Assembly (NCBI GenBank): GCA_016285145.1 | Contig: JAEEQE010000008.1 | Coordinates: forward strand, 16,915-80,914 | Source of the DNA: Bacteroidales bacterium | GTDB lineage: Bacteria > Bacteroidota > Bacteroidia > Bacteroidales > WCHB1-69 | DNA length: 64,000 bases | Reading direction: 5' to 3' | In this document: positions 9,101 to 16,726 of the stretch, piece by piece | Position numbering within the stretch: the first letter of the stretch is position 1 | How the letters are laid out: every line of letters starts with the position of its first letter | The notes under the pieces: model-generated | What the model saw: only the letters and a program-made list of their open reading frames with translations | What the model was told of the DNA's origin: nothing | Database searches by the model: none | Program-made: the position numbers and the translations under genes

Positions 9101-9617
9101 CAAACGCAATGGAATTTCCACCTCCATTGCTGCGGTTCACCATCTTCACCGAAGAGATCCGGCCGTTCTGCCGCGCCGTCAGGAAATAGATGCCCGCCGA
9201 GGAAAGGGTGATACGGATTTCGTGAATGCCTGGCTGTAGGGACGAATAATTATTCGCCCCTACGATACGTCCGGTGATATCGGTGATTTCCAACGACACA
9301 TCACCTCGTTCCGCCACCTGCAGAATTGCAAATGTGGTGCCGTCGAAAGGGTTAGGGGTGTTCTGCGAAAGCCGCAGAGGCGTTGCGCGCAACGCCTCTG
9401 CATCCTCGACACCCGTATGATCCGTCATCGTCAGCACGGTGTCATCGGGCCACGTCAGTGTCTCCTGCCACCCCTTGGTGAGGTTGCTGACAACCACTCG
9501 ATTCAAAGGAACATATTGGTTACTCGTATCGCGTCCCGTAAACGTCACGACTACCGTTTGCGCCGAAACCGCTGCAAACAGAAACACTATAATCATGAAT
9601 GTAAATGTCTTTTTCAT
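6168..9617 (-). CDS. Secreted protein with three FISUMP domains and an N-terminal sorting-domain-like module
   Basis: The 1149-residue protein starts with a signal peptide (MKKTFTFMIIVFLFAAVSAQ). Residues about 72-162 resemble a T9SS type A sorting domain or FlgD-like beta-sandwich (LSQNTPNPF, ITDITGRIV, AGIYFLTARQNG), but at the N-terminal side. Three Fibrobacter-succinogenes-major-paralogous (FISUMP) domains follow, at about 240-485, 600-820 and 925-1149. Each has GN.YNTV.IG.QCWMREN, W.LP...EW and ends in SVRC.RD. Between them are two beta modules with RGVCW.TS.NPT and TTYYVRAY motifs. FISUMP domains are lectin-like and found in surface proteins; a binding or matrix role is inferred. There is no C-terminal sorting domain. 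It lies 34 bp after the propeller-like gene, so both are probably in one operon. Confidence 0.85.
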   Translation of the reverse strand: MKKTFTFMIIVFLFAAVSAQTVVVTFTGRDTSNQYVPLNRVVVSNLTKGWQETLTWPDDTVLTMTDHTGVEDAEALRATPLRLSQNTPNPFDGTTFAILQVAERGDVSLEITDITGRIVGANNYSSLQPGIHEIRITLSSAGIYFLTARQNGRISSVKMVNRSNGGGNSIAFVGGVQPKNGVKDVIDNLFEVGDQMEYVGYATIDGAEWGSDHIVQEQYVSQLVVLNFDISVDVADGMPCPSTPTVADHEGNIYNTVKIGNQCWMRENMRCVTSPSTGTYIVDTTYNSTYTGKMAKRYRHYDSITVDSNFGLLYNWNAMMDTFNIAYGETSVDDSADHAFSVNYNGYRRGICPAGWHLPTEDEWWQLLSYVMSQPDYWCGSYFDDHIAKALASTTSWSYFSDECSPGHNLSTNNATGFSAMPAGTFTNNTFPTVFPTFCSAYFWTATQHSKRSAKSHSFPFSSSTVDWAYGNKCDCYSVRCIRGDDTFSVITPPTVTTDSVMVTHTLITMVTCGGDVVSDGGAPILTRGVCWSTSPNPTVEDSHTFNGDSLGSFTSTLIGLMANTTYYVRAYATNEEGIAYGNEVVFSMQPTDSVPIAAPCPGIPVVTDIEGNVYNTVLIGAQCWMRENLRTAHYSDGAALSLNGCYDHSNSSIPLEDRGLFYNWNVAMRGASSSNTNPSGVQGVCPIGWHLPSYAEWTQFSDYLESQSLFVCGDYPAAVGKSLSSPTGWWNNSQLCTVGNSQSTNNVTGFSAVPVGLWKFTLDDFAEQGVTALFWSTTTYYSFARVRYLSYVNDVFFNYEEDKAYGLSVRCLRDSLGGSGHTVFLPTVTTDSVSNVTANSATCGGVATTDGGATIVGRGVCWGTSENPTIAGNHTSDSTGLGPFTSHITGLSAGTTYYVRAYVTNSIGTTYGMTMAFTTEPPTPNNQPCPNAPWVLDYEGNSYNTIQIGNQCWMRENLRSTYYADGEPIPAGNSNTSYTNPYYYDSGISIPLVERGYLYNWPAVMHGASSTEANPSGVQGICPDGWHLPSNAEWSQLINYLGSVSDYCCGSNNTFVAKAMASQSGWQSSFNSCTPGYNQLLNNLSGFGAVPVSNYNGTPGLNAVFWSSSAESATSNLARCRTIDCNASIVWQGLSHKDVGISVRCLRD

Positions 9618-9651
9618 CTTAGTGATAAATTATTCAATTTTTTTTTATTCC

Positions 9652-11139
9652 CTACTCCGTAATCTTGTCAATGTAGTTGTCAGTTCCACGGTGCATAAGG
9701 AGATAGACCGCGTCGTCCGCCACCCGGATTACCTGATCGTAATAATCGCCAAATGAAAATGTCTTTTTCGGATTGGTTGGTGCATAAAGGATCTTCGGTT
9801 CAAAATCCAGATCGTTATCCAGGCGTCCCATCACAACACAACGGGGTTCCGGCTTCGTATAAACCAGACGATGCCATTTGTGCGGTTTTTGCGCCCCATA
9901 GTTGTTCTTCTCCCCGTTATACAACAGCCATAAATCCCCTTTCCACTCGAAAGCCACTGGAATGTCCTGATGATTATTTCCACCATCAACACAAGAATAA
10001 GGTAAAACGGCGGAATTCAGCAAATCGCCCTTTTTATCAAACAGATACAAGTAAATATTCTGATAATAATTGTTGGTATGCACATATTTTCCATCCGAAT
10101 AGACCACCTCTTTATGGCGGTAGGCCAAAACTAAAATCCGTCCGTCTTGTAAAGATATAATCTGTTCAGTATGGAAAGCCATATCCTTAACCTCATCCTC
10201 ATAGGTAATATTATCCGGAACGTCAGTTTTATCCATCTCAATAATGTTCTCCTCCGAGAGTTCCCCCTCTCCATTAATGATGAATGTGGCAATCCCTTTT
10301 TCTGTTTCGCCAAAGAAAAACATTTGCGCATTTTTTCCCGGCAACAAACTCATTCGATGGTCTGAAATTTTGCGGATGTTGTCGCTCGGCTCGAAGGGTA
10401 CGACTTCCCCATTAGTGGTGACGGTAAGGAAACCAAACTCCCTTCTAAGGTCTCTCCCCTGATTATTATCCCTGTAATACCTCGTTTCTTTCACAAAAAC
10501 CGTCCCATCCTCCGACAAAAAACCATCGACACCATAGGGCGCCTCGCCTTGGAACTGTTCCCGAAAATGAGTGACGGTATTGCCTTCCGCGTCAACAACC
10601 TGTACATCAAACCTATATCCTTGTGCACCCTTACCAGACGGTTCGGTATATGTCAGGAAAGCGATTTTGCTCAGATCCGAGGAAAGCAGGATTCGAGCCT
10701 CGCTCACAGATTGTCCTTCCGCTGGCACACTATATATCGTATTGCAAACCAGTTTTTTAGGTGTTTTCCCCATGATCGGGAACGCAGCCTCGTAATAATC
10801 CTCACTTTTGGTTTTCTTATTGTATTTTTCGCCGAGAAGCACCACATCATTCCCCCGCATATACGCGATTCTGAACTCATAATCCTCATCAATCTCATGC
10901 TCCACCGCTATGACATTCTTTTGCTTGTCATACACGGTGATGACCATATCGTCATAGGAACCGAGCCATCCCATTTTCAAGCAACCTAAATAAAGATAAT
11001 GTTCATCCTCGCCTAGCACAGTAAACCGTGCACCTTCCTCAATTTCTGTTTCCGGTCCGTTCGGCACAAGCGTTTGTGCGCGACCGCCAAGCATTATAAA
11101 CAGGAACAGGAAAGCTAACAACAATGCATTCTTTTTCAT
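9652..11139 (-). CDS. Secreted beta-propeller-like protein of unknown function
   Basis: The 495-residue product starts MKKNALLLAFLFLFIMLGG and is cut after ARAQ-like residues, so it is exported. The body is beta-rich with repeated patterns such as YLYLGCLK, VVLLGEKYNKK, YLYLFDKKGDLL and ILVLAYRHKE, as expected for a propeller of 40-60-residue blades, but no family could be named. There is no sorting domain at the end. The frame is open 129 nt further upstream, but I chose the ATG at 11139. It has the signal peptide, and two -7 elements lie between it and the upstream ATG. It is divergent from the LytTR regulator gene and leads the operon with the FISUMP gene. Confidence 0.75.
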   Translation of the reverse strand: MKKNALLLAFLFLFIMLGGRAQTLVPNGPETEIEEGARFTVLGEDEHYLYLGCLKMGWLGSYDDMVITVYDKQKNVIAVEHEIDEDYEFRIAYMRGNDVVLLGEKYNKKTKSEDYYEAAFPIMGKTPKKLVCNTIYSVPAEGQSVSEARILLSSDLSKIAFLTYTEPSGKGAQGYRFDVQVVDAEGNTVTHFREQFQGEAPYGVDGFLSEDGTVFVKETRYYRDNNQGRDLRREFGFLTVTTNGEVVPFEPSDNIRKISDHRMSLLPGKNAQMFFFGETEKGIATFIINGEGELSEENIIEMDKTDVPDNITYEDEVKDMAFHTEQIISLQDGRILVLAYRHKEVVYSDGKYVHTNNYYQNIYLYLFDKKGDLLNSAVLPYSCVDGGNNHQDIPVAFEWKGDLWLLYNGEKNNYGAQKPHKWHRLVYTKPEPRCVVMGRLDNDLDFEPKILYAPTNPKKTFSFGDYYDQVIRVADDAVYLLMHRGTDNYIDKITE

Positions 11140-11160
11140 AATTATTCGTTTTTTCGACAG

Positions 11161-11168
11161 CAAAAATA
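11161..11168 (-). promoter_or_regulatory. -7 promoter element, propeller/FISUMP operon
   Basis: The minus strand reads TATTTTTG, a perfect TAnnTTTG, 22 nt before the ATG at 11139. This also argues against the longer upstream start. Confidence 0.6.
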
Positions 11169-11201
11169 CTACAATTTCCCCAATCATTTTATCCTTCAAA
11201 G

Positions 11202-11209
11202 CAAAAATA
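11202..11209 (-). promoter_or_regulatory. Second possible -7 element, propeller/FISUMP operon
   Basis: A second TATTTTTG on the minus strand lies 41 nt further upstream. Either one or both could be used. Confidence 0.4.
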
Positions 11210-11348
11210 TGACGTTTCAACAAAAAAACAACAGCCTCATGGGGATGGGTAAAATATTTGATAATCAATGGTTTACAATCACCGAAAAATTAATACTCCA
11301 AGAGGGAGTTTTGGGGTATTAAACAGCCATTGGGGGAATAAAAATGAC

Positions 11349-11356
11349 TATCTTTG
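11349..11356 (+). promoter_or_regulatory. -7 promoter element of the LytTR regulator gene
   Basis: TATCTTTG matches the consensus and overlaps the first in-frame ATG (11344). Transcription should therefore begin near 11362, so translation must use the ATG at 11377. A TTG at 11330-11332 is a possible weak -33 partner. Confidence 0.65.
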
Positions 11357-11376
11357 CTGCTGTTAATAGTAATGTT

Positions 11377-12435
11377 ATGAGACATCCAAAGACAATTATC
11401 GCCATTTTGCTGAACATCCTGTTTTGTGCCACATTGCTATGGTTTTTTACGCGTAACGCATTCCTTCGTCCTTATCTGGGTAGCATGTCCAAAGAATTTT
11501 TCTCCGGATTGCTGTTGCTGGCCACCTTGTATGCCAACTATTATATTCTCTACCCGAAACTGTATCGGAGCCATACTTCTCTATATTGGCTTTTTGTTGT
11601 TATTGTCTGCTTGGTATCAGGAGGCATTGAGCTGGCTCTTGGCTATCCATTAATTTCAAAAAGCAGCTCAATGGTAATTAATGAAGTAGGAGCATTTAAT
11701 ATTCTCTCTAAATTCCTGTTTTTAATCTTTGGCCGCAACTTCGCTTTCAATCTCTTCTCGTATATGCTGAGAGAAAGGAAACAGTTGCAACAGTCTTTGG
11801 ATGAAGAGGTCAGGATAGTCTATCAATATGCCAGAATGCTTGATGTTTGCGATAACAAGAACAACTGCCAGCACATACCCGTTGACAATATACTTTATTG
11901 TAAGAAAAACGGGAATGAAACTGAAATACACACTGTTGACGGCATTAAATACACACGCTATTGCACCCTAAAATACTTGGAGCAGCATCTCGGAAACAAA
12001 GAGTTCATCCGTATTTCCTCCTCAGTTATCGTTCCTTTACAGTACATCGCCTCGTGCGACGGAAAAACTGTGACCATGAAGTCCATGCCTTCCACGGGAA
12101 CACCCATCATTTTCAAATTGGACACTAAAAAAGCCCTTCAGATTGCTGCCGCCATTAATGAGTATCTGCGTAGGGATATTGAAGAGAAAGAGGATGCGCA
12201 GCTGGAAATCGAAGAAGAAACGGTCAAAAAAGGACCGTCCATTCCACCGAAAGAGAAGCTTGATGCTGTGCTCCACTACATCAAAGAGCATCCCGGCTGC
12301 CGCTCCTCGGAAATCATTTCCCACACCTCCTTTTCGCAGACCACTATGGATCGCTGCCTCTTCGAACTCAAGAAGGAAGGGCTTATCGAATACACCGGCA
12401 GCAAGAAGAGCGGCGGATATTATCCGATTGGGTAA
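11377..12435 (+). CDS. Membrane-anchored LytTR regulator with C-terminal winged helix
   Basis: This 352-residue protein has four membrane helices in its first 135 residues, like the sensor part of LytS/YesM-type kinases. A short coiled segment (ERKQLQQSLDEEVRIVYQYA) follows. Next is a LytTR-type DNA-binding domain (about 165-265), with VDNILYCKKNGNETEIHTVDG and FIRISSSVIVPLQYI. After an acidic linker, the last 60 residues look like a winged helix-turn-helix (LDAVLHYIKEHPGCRSSEII, then FELKKEGLIEYTGSKKSGGYY). No kinase or receiver domain is present, so it appears to be a one-component membrane regulator. I use the ATG at 11377 because the promoter overlaps the earlier one. Its divergent neighbours, the propeller and FISUMP genes, are natural candidate targets. 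Confidence 0.8.
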   Translation: MRHPKTIIAILLNILFCATLLWFFTRNAFLRPYLGSMSKEFFSGLLLLATLYANYYILYPKLYRSHTSLYWLFVVIVCLVSGGIELALGYPLISKSSSMVINEVGAFNILSKFLFLIFGRNFAFNLFSYMLRERKQLQQSLDEEVRIVYQYARMLDVCDNKNNCQHIPVDNILYCKKNGNETEIHTVDGIKYTRYCTLKYLEQHLGNKEFIRISSSVIVPLQYIASCDGKTVTMKSMPSTGTPIIFKLDTKKALQIAAAINEYLRRDIEEKEDAQLEIEEETVKKGPSIPPKEKLDAVLHYIKEHPGCRSSEIISHTSFSQTTMDRCLFELKKEGLIEYTGSKKSGGYYPIG

Positions 12436-12461
12436 TTAAGAATTATGAATTATGAATTTTT

Positions 12462-12488
12462 GGGGACTCGAGAGGGTTCCCCTTTTTT
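12462..12488 (+). terminator. Terminator of the LytTR regulator gene
   Basis: Arms GGGGA (12462-12466) and TCCCC (12478-12482) are followed by six T. The stem-loop core GGGGACTCG..AGGGTTCCCC is shared with the terminator at 6104-6137. Confidence 0.75.
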
Positions 12489-12498
12489 GTATCGATTA

Positions 12499-12577
12499 AT
12501 CTCCGCGTATCGCTCGTATCCACACGTATATTTCCACAAAGCCAGAATACGCGCAGATTCGCGTGATACGTGGAGAT
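12499..12577. repeat. Imperfect inverted repeat
   Basis: ATCTCCGCGTATC (12499-12511) and GATACGTGGAGAT (12565-12577) are inverted copies with one mismatch, 53 bp apart. The space between has further CGCG/ATACG echoes. It lies between two convergent genes; its role is unknown, possibly a degenerate mobile or REP-like unit. Confidence 0.45.
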
Positions 12578-12606
12578 AAAATCACGTGAAGATACGGCGG
12601 AGAGAA

Positions 12607-13431
12607 TCACAGCCCGGCGACCATTTGATAGAACTCGCTTTCACGCATCCATTTGATGACATTCTCTTTGGTGTATCTGCTGCCGTAAAAATGATTTGAA
12701 AAACAGATCTCCACACCCAACCAGCGGATGCAATATCGTTCGTAAGTACCACGACCCGAAGAATAAGTCTTCGAGTAAACTCCATCAATGGCCTCATCTA
12801 ATTTCACCAGCAATTTGCGCTTACCAGCCAGTAAACTTTTTAGTTCGGCAATGATTTTCGAATTGCTGACCAACTCCGTATTGAAAACTTGAGGGAGAAG
12901 CTTTTCAATGGCTTTGTCGGGCTGGCCGAGTTTCTGGTAGATATCGGCATAGCGCAGGGCAGTGCGAATGTCATTTTCTGCGTATGCGTTGCCGCAATCG
13001 GTCAGATAGGGGTATGCGGTGTCGGAAAGAGCCAGATAATACAAGGCCGAGTCGTATTGCCGCAGTTCATAGTAGCAGTCGCTGATCTGAAGGGCGGCCC
13101 GATGCCGATAATTGGCGTATGGATCCGACATGATGCCACCACCTGAGGGCTCGCGCTCATCTTGCCCTCCTTGCAGAATCCTGTTAAACGCATTGATCGA
13201 CTTTTTATACTCCTTCTGCAAGAAATATACATGCCCAACATTGTACAACGCTCTCGGATAAAGCTCGTTGCGGGGATGATTCTCCACAATGTACATATAG
13301 CCGTCCAAGGCCTTGTCCATTTGACCTTCATCATAAAAACGATTCGCCTCCTTGAAATAGTCAGAAGGCACTTTCTGCCCAAAAGCAAAAACACTTATAA
13401 ACAGCAAATACAATATCAATCTGATTTTCAT
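12607..13431 (-). CDS. Secreted tetratricopeptide-repeat protein
   Basis: The 274-residue product starts MKIRLILYLLFISVFAFGQ, a signal peptide. The next 160 residues contain TPR-like units (EANRFYDEGQMDKALDGYMYI, ALYNVGHVYFLQKEYKKSINAF, ALQISDCYYELRQYDSALYYL, ALRYADIYQKLGQPDKAIEKL). The C-terminal 90 residues carry no recognised domain and include two Cys (YERYCIRWLGVEICF). TPR proteins mediate protein-protein contacts; the partner is not known. The start ATG overlaps the stop of the upstream gene (ATGA), which indicates translational coupling. A TTG further upstream would place the start inside that gene and is less likely. Confidence 0.75.
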   Translation of the reverse strand: MKIRLILYLLFISVFAFGQKVPSDYFKEANRFYDEGQMDKALDGYMYIVENHPRNELYPRALYNVGHVYFLQKEYKKSINAFNRILQGGQDEREPSGGGIMSDPYANYRHRAALQISDCYYELRQYDSALYYLALSDTAYPYLTDCGNAYAENDIRTALRYADIYQKLGQPDKAIEKLLPQVFNTELVSNSKIIAELKSLLAGKRKLLVKLDEAIDGVYSKTYSSGRGTYERYCIRWLGVEICFSNHFYGSRYTKENVIKWMRESEFYQMVAGL

Positions 13432-15017
13432 AATGTTAGAATAAATTGACAAATACTATTATTCCTTATTCCGAAAAAAATCACCTGACGTCCGTCAAAA
13501 TAACCTTGTTCTGAAAAAATCCGATCCACGTCACGTATCTCACTACAGATCCGACCATTGACGACAACCTGATACTTTTTTTCACCTGTATTCAAAACTG
13601 CAAAATAGCCATGTTCATTGAAAACGCCATCAATGACACCGCCCGGCTTCTGTTCCGACCAACTATACCCCTTAACCAAAGGCGGTAGCGGCTCCGACAG
13701 CTGGCCGTCATGCACAAAATAGCCGTTTTTCCCGTAAGTCAGACAGAATAGCGAATGACCGTTCTCCGGTCTTTTGTAAACATACAAGTGGGGCAGTACA
13801 TCTTCCCATGAACGAACCCAAAACCTTTCCGTCCTATGTATTGGTTCGAGAATCAGCGTGTCATCCTTATACACATAAACCGAATCATCCGTCTTGAAAT
13901 AGTGCAACGTGCTACCCTGCGGTGTGATATGCCACGGCATCGCCCGGACACCATATTTTGAAAGGGGTTCCTTGACCATACGACCGTCAACCACCTTGTA
14001 GAGGTAATAATCCTTCAAACCAAAATAGGCATAATGTCCGTTCGTGTCCATCGTAGGACAGTAAATATCATTAAAACCGACAGGATGGTTCACCCCATTC
14101 ACATTCAAATAGAGCTGTTTGTCCTGTTCAAAAGTGTACAAGGCATTCCGGCCGTCAAGAAGAGTGATATTCCGGATAGATTCTATCCCCCTATGGAGTC
14201 GACCGTTCACCACTATATAGTTCGGTCCATTGTCATCCCCAGAATAATAATACGCACCGCTTTCCATTAACGCATAGTGCCAAGTGGTTCTGACATAATC
14301 GAATGCGGTATCTTGAGTATGGATGAAGAACATATAGTTATATTTCCCAATAGGTTTTTTCGGTTTAAAGCCCTTGGCATAAATATAATTGCCTTTATCG
14401 TTGATGGACAGAGCATTATATTCAAAATCCGAGCTATCAACAGGCTGGCCGTTCACATAAAGCACAAAACGCTTATCCTTTTCCAGATAATAGATTACAT
14501 TGCCATTATCACTGAAATCCGCCCATTCGGGATCGCTCAACTCGAACTCACCGAGGGTCCTGTACAGACACGAATAGACCATTTTCCCGTCGAGATAAAA
14601 ATACGCGGTATCTTCAAGAACAGATATTACGGCCAAATGCTGACGAGTACCTCCTGAACCATACGATTGCACCGTGCCAGCTATGGGACCGTAAATATTC
14701 GCCCCTGCTTCATTCTTAATATAAAGATAATCAGCATCTTTTCGGTTACATAAGCGAAATTCTTGACTACCTCCAAATCTGCTATAACCAACACCTGCAT
14801 AACAAAGGTTGCCTTCAGGCGCATTATTCGAGATAGCGATGCGTTCCCCGTCCTTATCTACACAGAAACAATAATTTCCGTCACGGTCAAACGAAAATCG
14901 AGACTCCACATTCAGTGCAGTGCCTGTAGTGTCAGTCCACAGAACCCTTTCGGTGAGGGTCTGACTGTGCAGGGATAGTCCCGATAACACCATCAGAAAT
15001 AAAATCATCTTCCTCAT
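13428..15017 (-). CDS. Secreted repeat protein, propeller-like, unknown function
   Basis: The 529-residue protein starts MRKMILFLMVLSGLSLHSQ, a signal peptide. The body has repeating beta motifs at about 45-55-residue spacing: YFYLDGKMVYS, FVLYVNGQPVDS, YIVVNGRLHRG, YLNVNGVNHPV, YLYKVVDGRMV and YQVVVNGRICSE. Each has a Tyr-rich strand, then VNG or DG plus a basic residue. This suggests an extracellular propeller built from VNG repeats, reminiscent of WG-repeat proteins, but I cannot name the family. The ATG at 15017 is preferred to a GTG two codons earlier. It has its own -7 element and is coupled to the TPR protein gene downstream. Confidence 0.75.
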   Translation of the reverse strand: MRKMILFLMVLSGLSLHSQTLTERVLWTDTTGTALNVESRFSFDRDGNYCFCVDKDGERIAISNNAPEGNLCYAGVGYSRFGGSQEFRLCNRKDADYLYIKNEAGANIYGPIAGTVQSYGSGGTRQHLAVISVLEDTAYFYLDGKMVYSCLYRTLGEFELSDPEWADFSDNGNVIYYLEKDKRFVLYVNGQPVDSSDFEYNALSINDKGNYIYAKGFKPKKPIGKYNYMFFIHTQDTAFDYVRTTWHYALMESGAYYYSGDDNGPNYIVVNGRLHRGIESIRNITLLDGRNALYTFEQDKQLYLNVNGVNHPVGFNDIYCPTMDTNGHYAYFGLKDYYLYKVVDGRMVKEPLSKYGVRAMPWHITPQGSTLHYFKTDDSVYVYKDDTLILEPIHRTERFWVRSWEDVLPHLYVYKRPENGHSLFCLTYGKNGYFVHDGQLSEPLPPLVKGYSWSEQKPGGVIDGVFNEHGYFAVLNTGEKKYQVVVNGRICSEIRDVDRIFSEQGYFDGRQVIFFGIRNNSICQFILTL

Positions 15018-15053
15018 AAGCACATCCTATTCTTTCCCTTAAGTTTTGACATG

Positions 15054-15061
15054 CAAAGATA
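15054..15061 (-). promoter_or_regulatory. -7 promoter element, VNG-repeat/TPR operon
   Basis: TATCTTTG on the minus strand lies 37 nt before the ATG at 15017. It is divergent from the nspC promoter 50 bp away. Confidence 0.7.
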
Positions 15062-15108
15062 GAAAAATTCACAGATTTATTGTCATAACAACGAATCCTC
15101 AAAAATCT

Positions 15109-15116
15109 TATCTTTG
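15109..15116 (+). promoter_or_regulatory. -7 promoter element of nspC
   Basis: TATCTTTG followed by CCGCC is the classic Bacteroidota form. It lies 34 nt before the ATG at 15150. Confidence 0.75.
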
Positions 15117-15149
15117 CCGCCTCTAATCACAAATGCCTAATTGCCCATT

Positions 15150-16301
15150 ATGAATTATTCCCAATACCCCTCCCCCTGTTACATCCTCTCGGAAGAGGCC
15201 TTGTTGGCCAATCTGCAGCTGCTGAACCTCGTACAGCAGGAAGCCAATGTCTCCATCATCTGCGCCCTGAAGGGATACTCGTTCTGGCACTCCTTCCCGC
15301 TGGTCAAGCAGTACCTGGCGGGTGCCACGGCCTCCTCGCTCCACGAGGCGCGCCTCATCTCGGAGGAAATGTGCTGCGACGCACACACCTATGCCCCCGT
15401 CTATCTGGAACACGAGTTTCCGCAACTGCTCATCTATAGCAGCCATCTGACTTTCAACTCGTTGAGTCAGTGGGACAAGTATAAGGAAACCGCACTGAAC
15501 AGTCCAAAGAAGGTGAGTTTAGGGTTGCGCGTGAACCCGGAATACTCGGAAATCGAGACCGACCTCTACAACCCCGCCCTGCCAGGCTCGCGCTTAGGCA
15601 TCTTGGCCGAAGACCTGCCGGAAACATTGCCTGAGGGCATTGAAGGTCTGCACTTTCACGTGCTGTGCGAAAACGACAGCTATGCCTTGGAGCACTGTTT
15701 AGAGGCCTTTGAGCAGCGCTTCGCCCACCATATTCGCCAATGCAAATGGGTGAATTTCGGCGGCGGGCACCACATCACGCGAAAAGATTACAATATCCCC
15801 CACCTCATCCAGCTGCTGAAGGATTTCCGCAGCCGCTACCCGAATTTAGAGGACGTGATTCTGGAGCCGGGCGAGGCCGTGGGCTGGCAAACCGGCGTGC
15901 TCACCTCCACCGTGGAGGACATCGTGGTGAACAAGGACATCAAAATCGCGATGCTCAACGTCTCCTTCGCCTGCCACATGCCCGACTGCTTAGAAATGCC
16001 CTACAAACCCACCGTTTTAGGGGCGCACGAGCCCACTCCCGATGACAAATTTGTCTATCGGTTGGGCGGATGCTCTTGTTTGGCAGGAGATTACATCGGG
16101 ATGGGCGACTTCGCCTTCAACGAGCCGTTGGAGGTAGGCGACCGCATCGTCTTCGACGATATGATTCATTACACGATGGTGAAGACCACCTTCTTCAACG
16201 GGGTGGCCCACCCCTCCATCGGGATGATTCACCGGGATGGCGAATTTGAGCTGCTGGCAGAGCCGAGCGACTATGCCTTTTATAAAGCCAAATTAGGGTA
16301 A
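15150..16301 (+). CDS. nspC: Carboxynorspermidine decarboxylase
   Basis: This 383-residue PLP enzyme belongs to the alanine-racemase-fold decarboxylases and matches the NspC branch. It decarboxylates carboxyspermidine or carboxynorspermidine, the last step of the alternative polyamine route. Visible features are the PLP Lys in ICALKGYSFW (K41), the glycine loop FGGGHHIT, EPGEAVGWQTG for phosphate binding, and the active-site Cys region CSCLAGD near the C-terminus. Length fits the family. I use the ATG at 15150; a TTG three codons upstream is less likely. The partner carboxyspermidine dehydrogenase gene, often close by in other bacteria, is not in the window. The next gene follows after 6 bp. 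Confidence 0.9.
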   Translation: MNYSQYPSPCYILSEEALLANLQLLNLVQQEANVSIICALKGYSFWHSFPLVKQYLAGATASSLHEARLISEEMCCDAHTYAPVYLEHEFPQLLIYSSHLTFNSLSQWDKYKETALNSPKKVSLGLRVNPEYSEIETDLYNPALPGSRLGILAEDLPETLPEGIEGLHFHVLCENDSYALEHCLEAFEQRFAHHIRQCKWVNFGGGHHITRKDYNIPHLIQLLKDFRSRYPNLEDVILEPGEAVGWQTGVLTSTVEDIVVNKDIKIAMLNVSFACHMPDCLEMPYKPTVLGAHEPTPDDKFVYRLGGCSCLAGDYIGMGDFAFNEPLEVGDRIVFDDMIHYTMVKTTFFNGVAHPSIGMIHRDGEFELLAEPSDYAFYKAKLG

Positions 16302-16307
16302 AACATT

Positions 16308-16721
16308 ATGGCCTACACACTTAAAATACGGGAAAACGAATCGCGACAGGAGATTTTCGATCCAGTGCGGAGAAAATGGGTGGCCCTGACTCCCGAAGAG
16401 CGCGTGCGACAGATTTTCATCCTCTACTTACTGAATGTCAAAGGGTTTCCTCTTTCACATCTTTCGGTGGAACATGCCATCACGGTGAATGGCCAGACAC
16501 AACGTTATGATTTAGTGGCTTTTGATGATGCACTACAGCCTTACCTGGTGGTGGAGTGCAAGGCTCCATACGTAAAACTCACTCAGGAAGTTGTGGAGCA
16601 GGCGGGACGCTACAACAGCACGCTGCGCGCACCCCTGTTATGTATCACCAACAGTCTGGAACACAAAGTATTCCATATCGACTTCACCAATGGTGTCATC
16701 ACGTCCGTAACGAACTTCTGA
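16308..16721 (+). CDS. HsdR N-terminal-like (HSDR_N_2) protein
   Basis: The 137-residue protein is a stand-alone domain related to the N-terminal nuclease domain of type I restriction enzyme R subunits. The PD-(D/E)XK-type pattern is visible: RYDLVAFD, then YLVVECKAP with the Glu-x-Lys pair. It ends soon after LLCITNSLEHKVFHID. Such short proteins are common in Bacteroidota chromosomes outside restriction systems and no methylase or specificity gene is nearby, so a housekeeping DNA role is more likely than restriction. It is co-transcribed with nspC (6 bp gap) and converges on amn with only 5 bp between the stops. Confidence 0.8.
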   Translation: MAYTLKIRENESRQEIFDPVRRKWVALTPEERVRQIFILYLLNVKGFPLSHLSVEHAITVNGQTQRYDLVAFDDALQPYLVVECKAPYVKLTQEVVEQAGRYNSTLRAPLLCITNSLEHKVFHIDFTNGVITSVTNF

Positions 16722-16726
16722 CGTTC

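Noticed and set aside
16308-16721. Type I restriction system
   Set aside because: Only a short HsdR_N-like domain is present; no methylase, specificity or helicase gene lies nearby.
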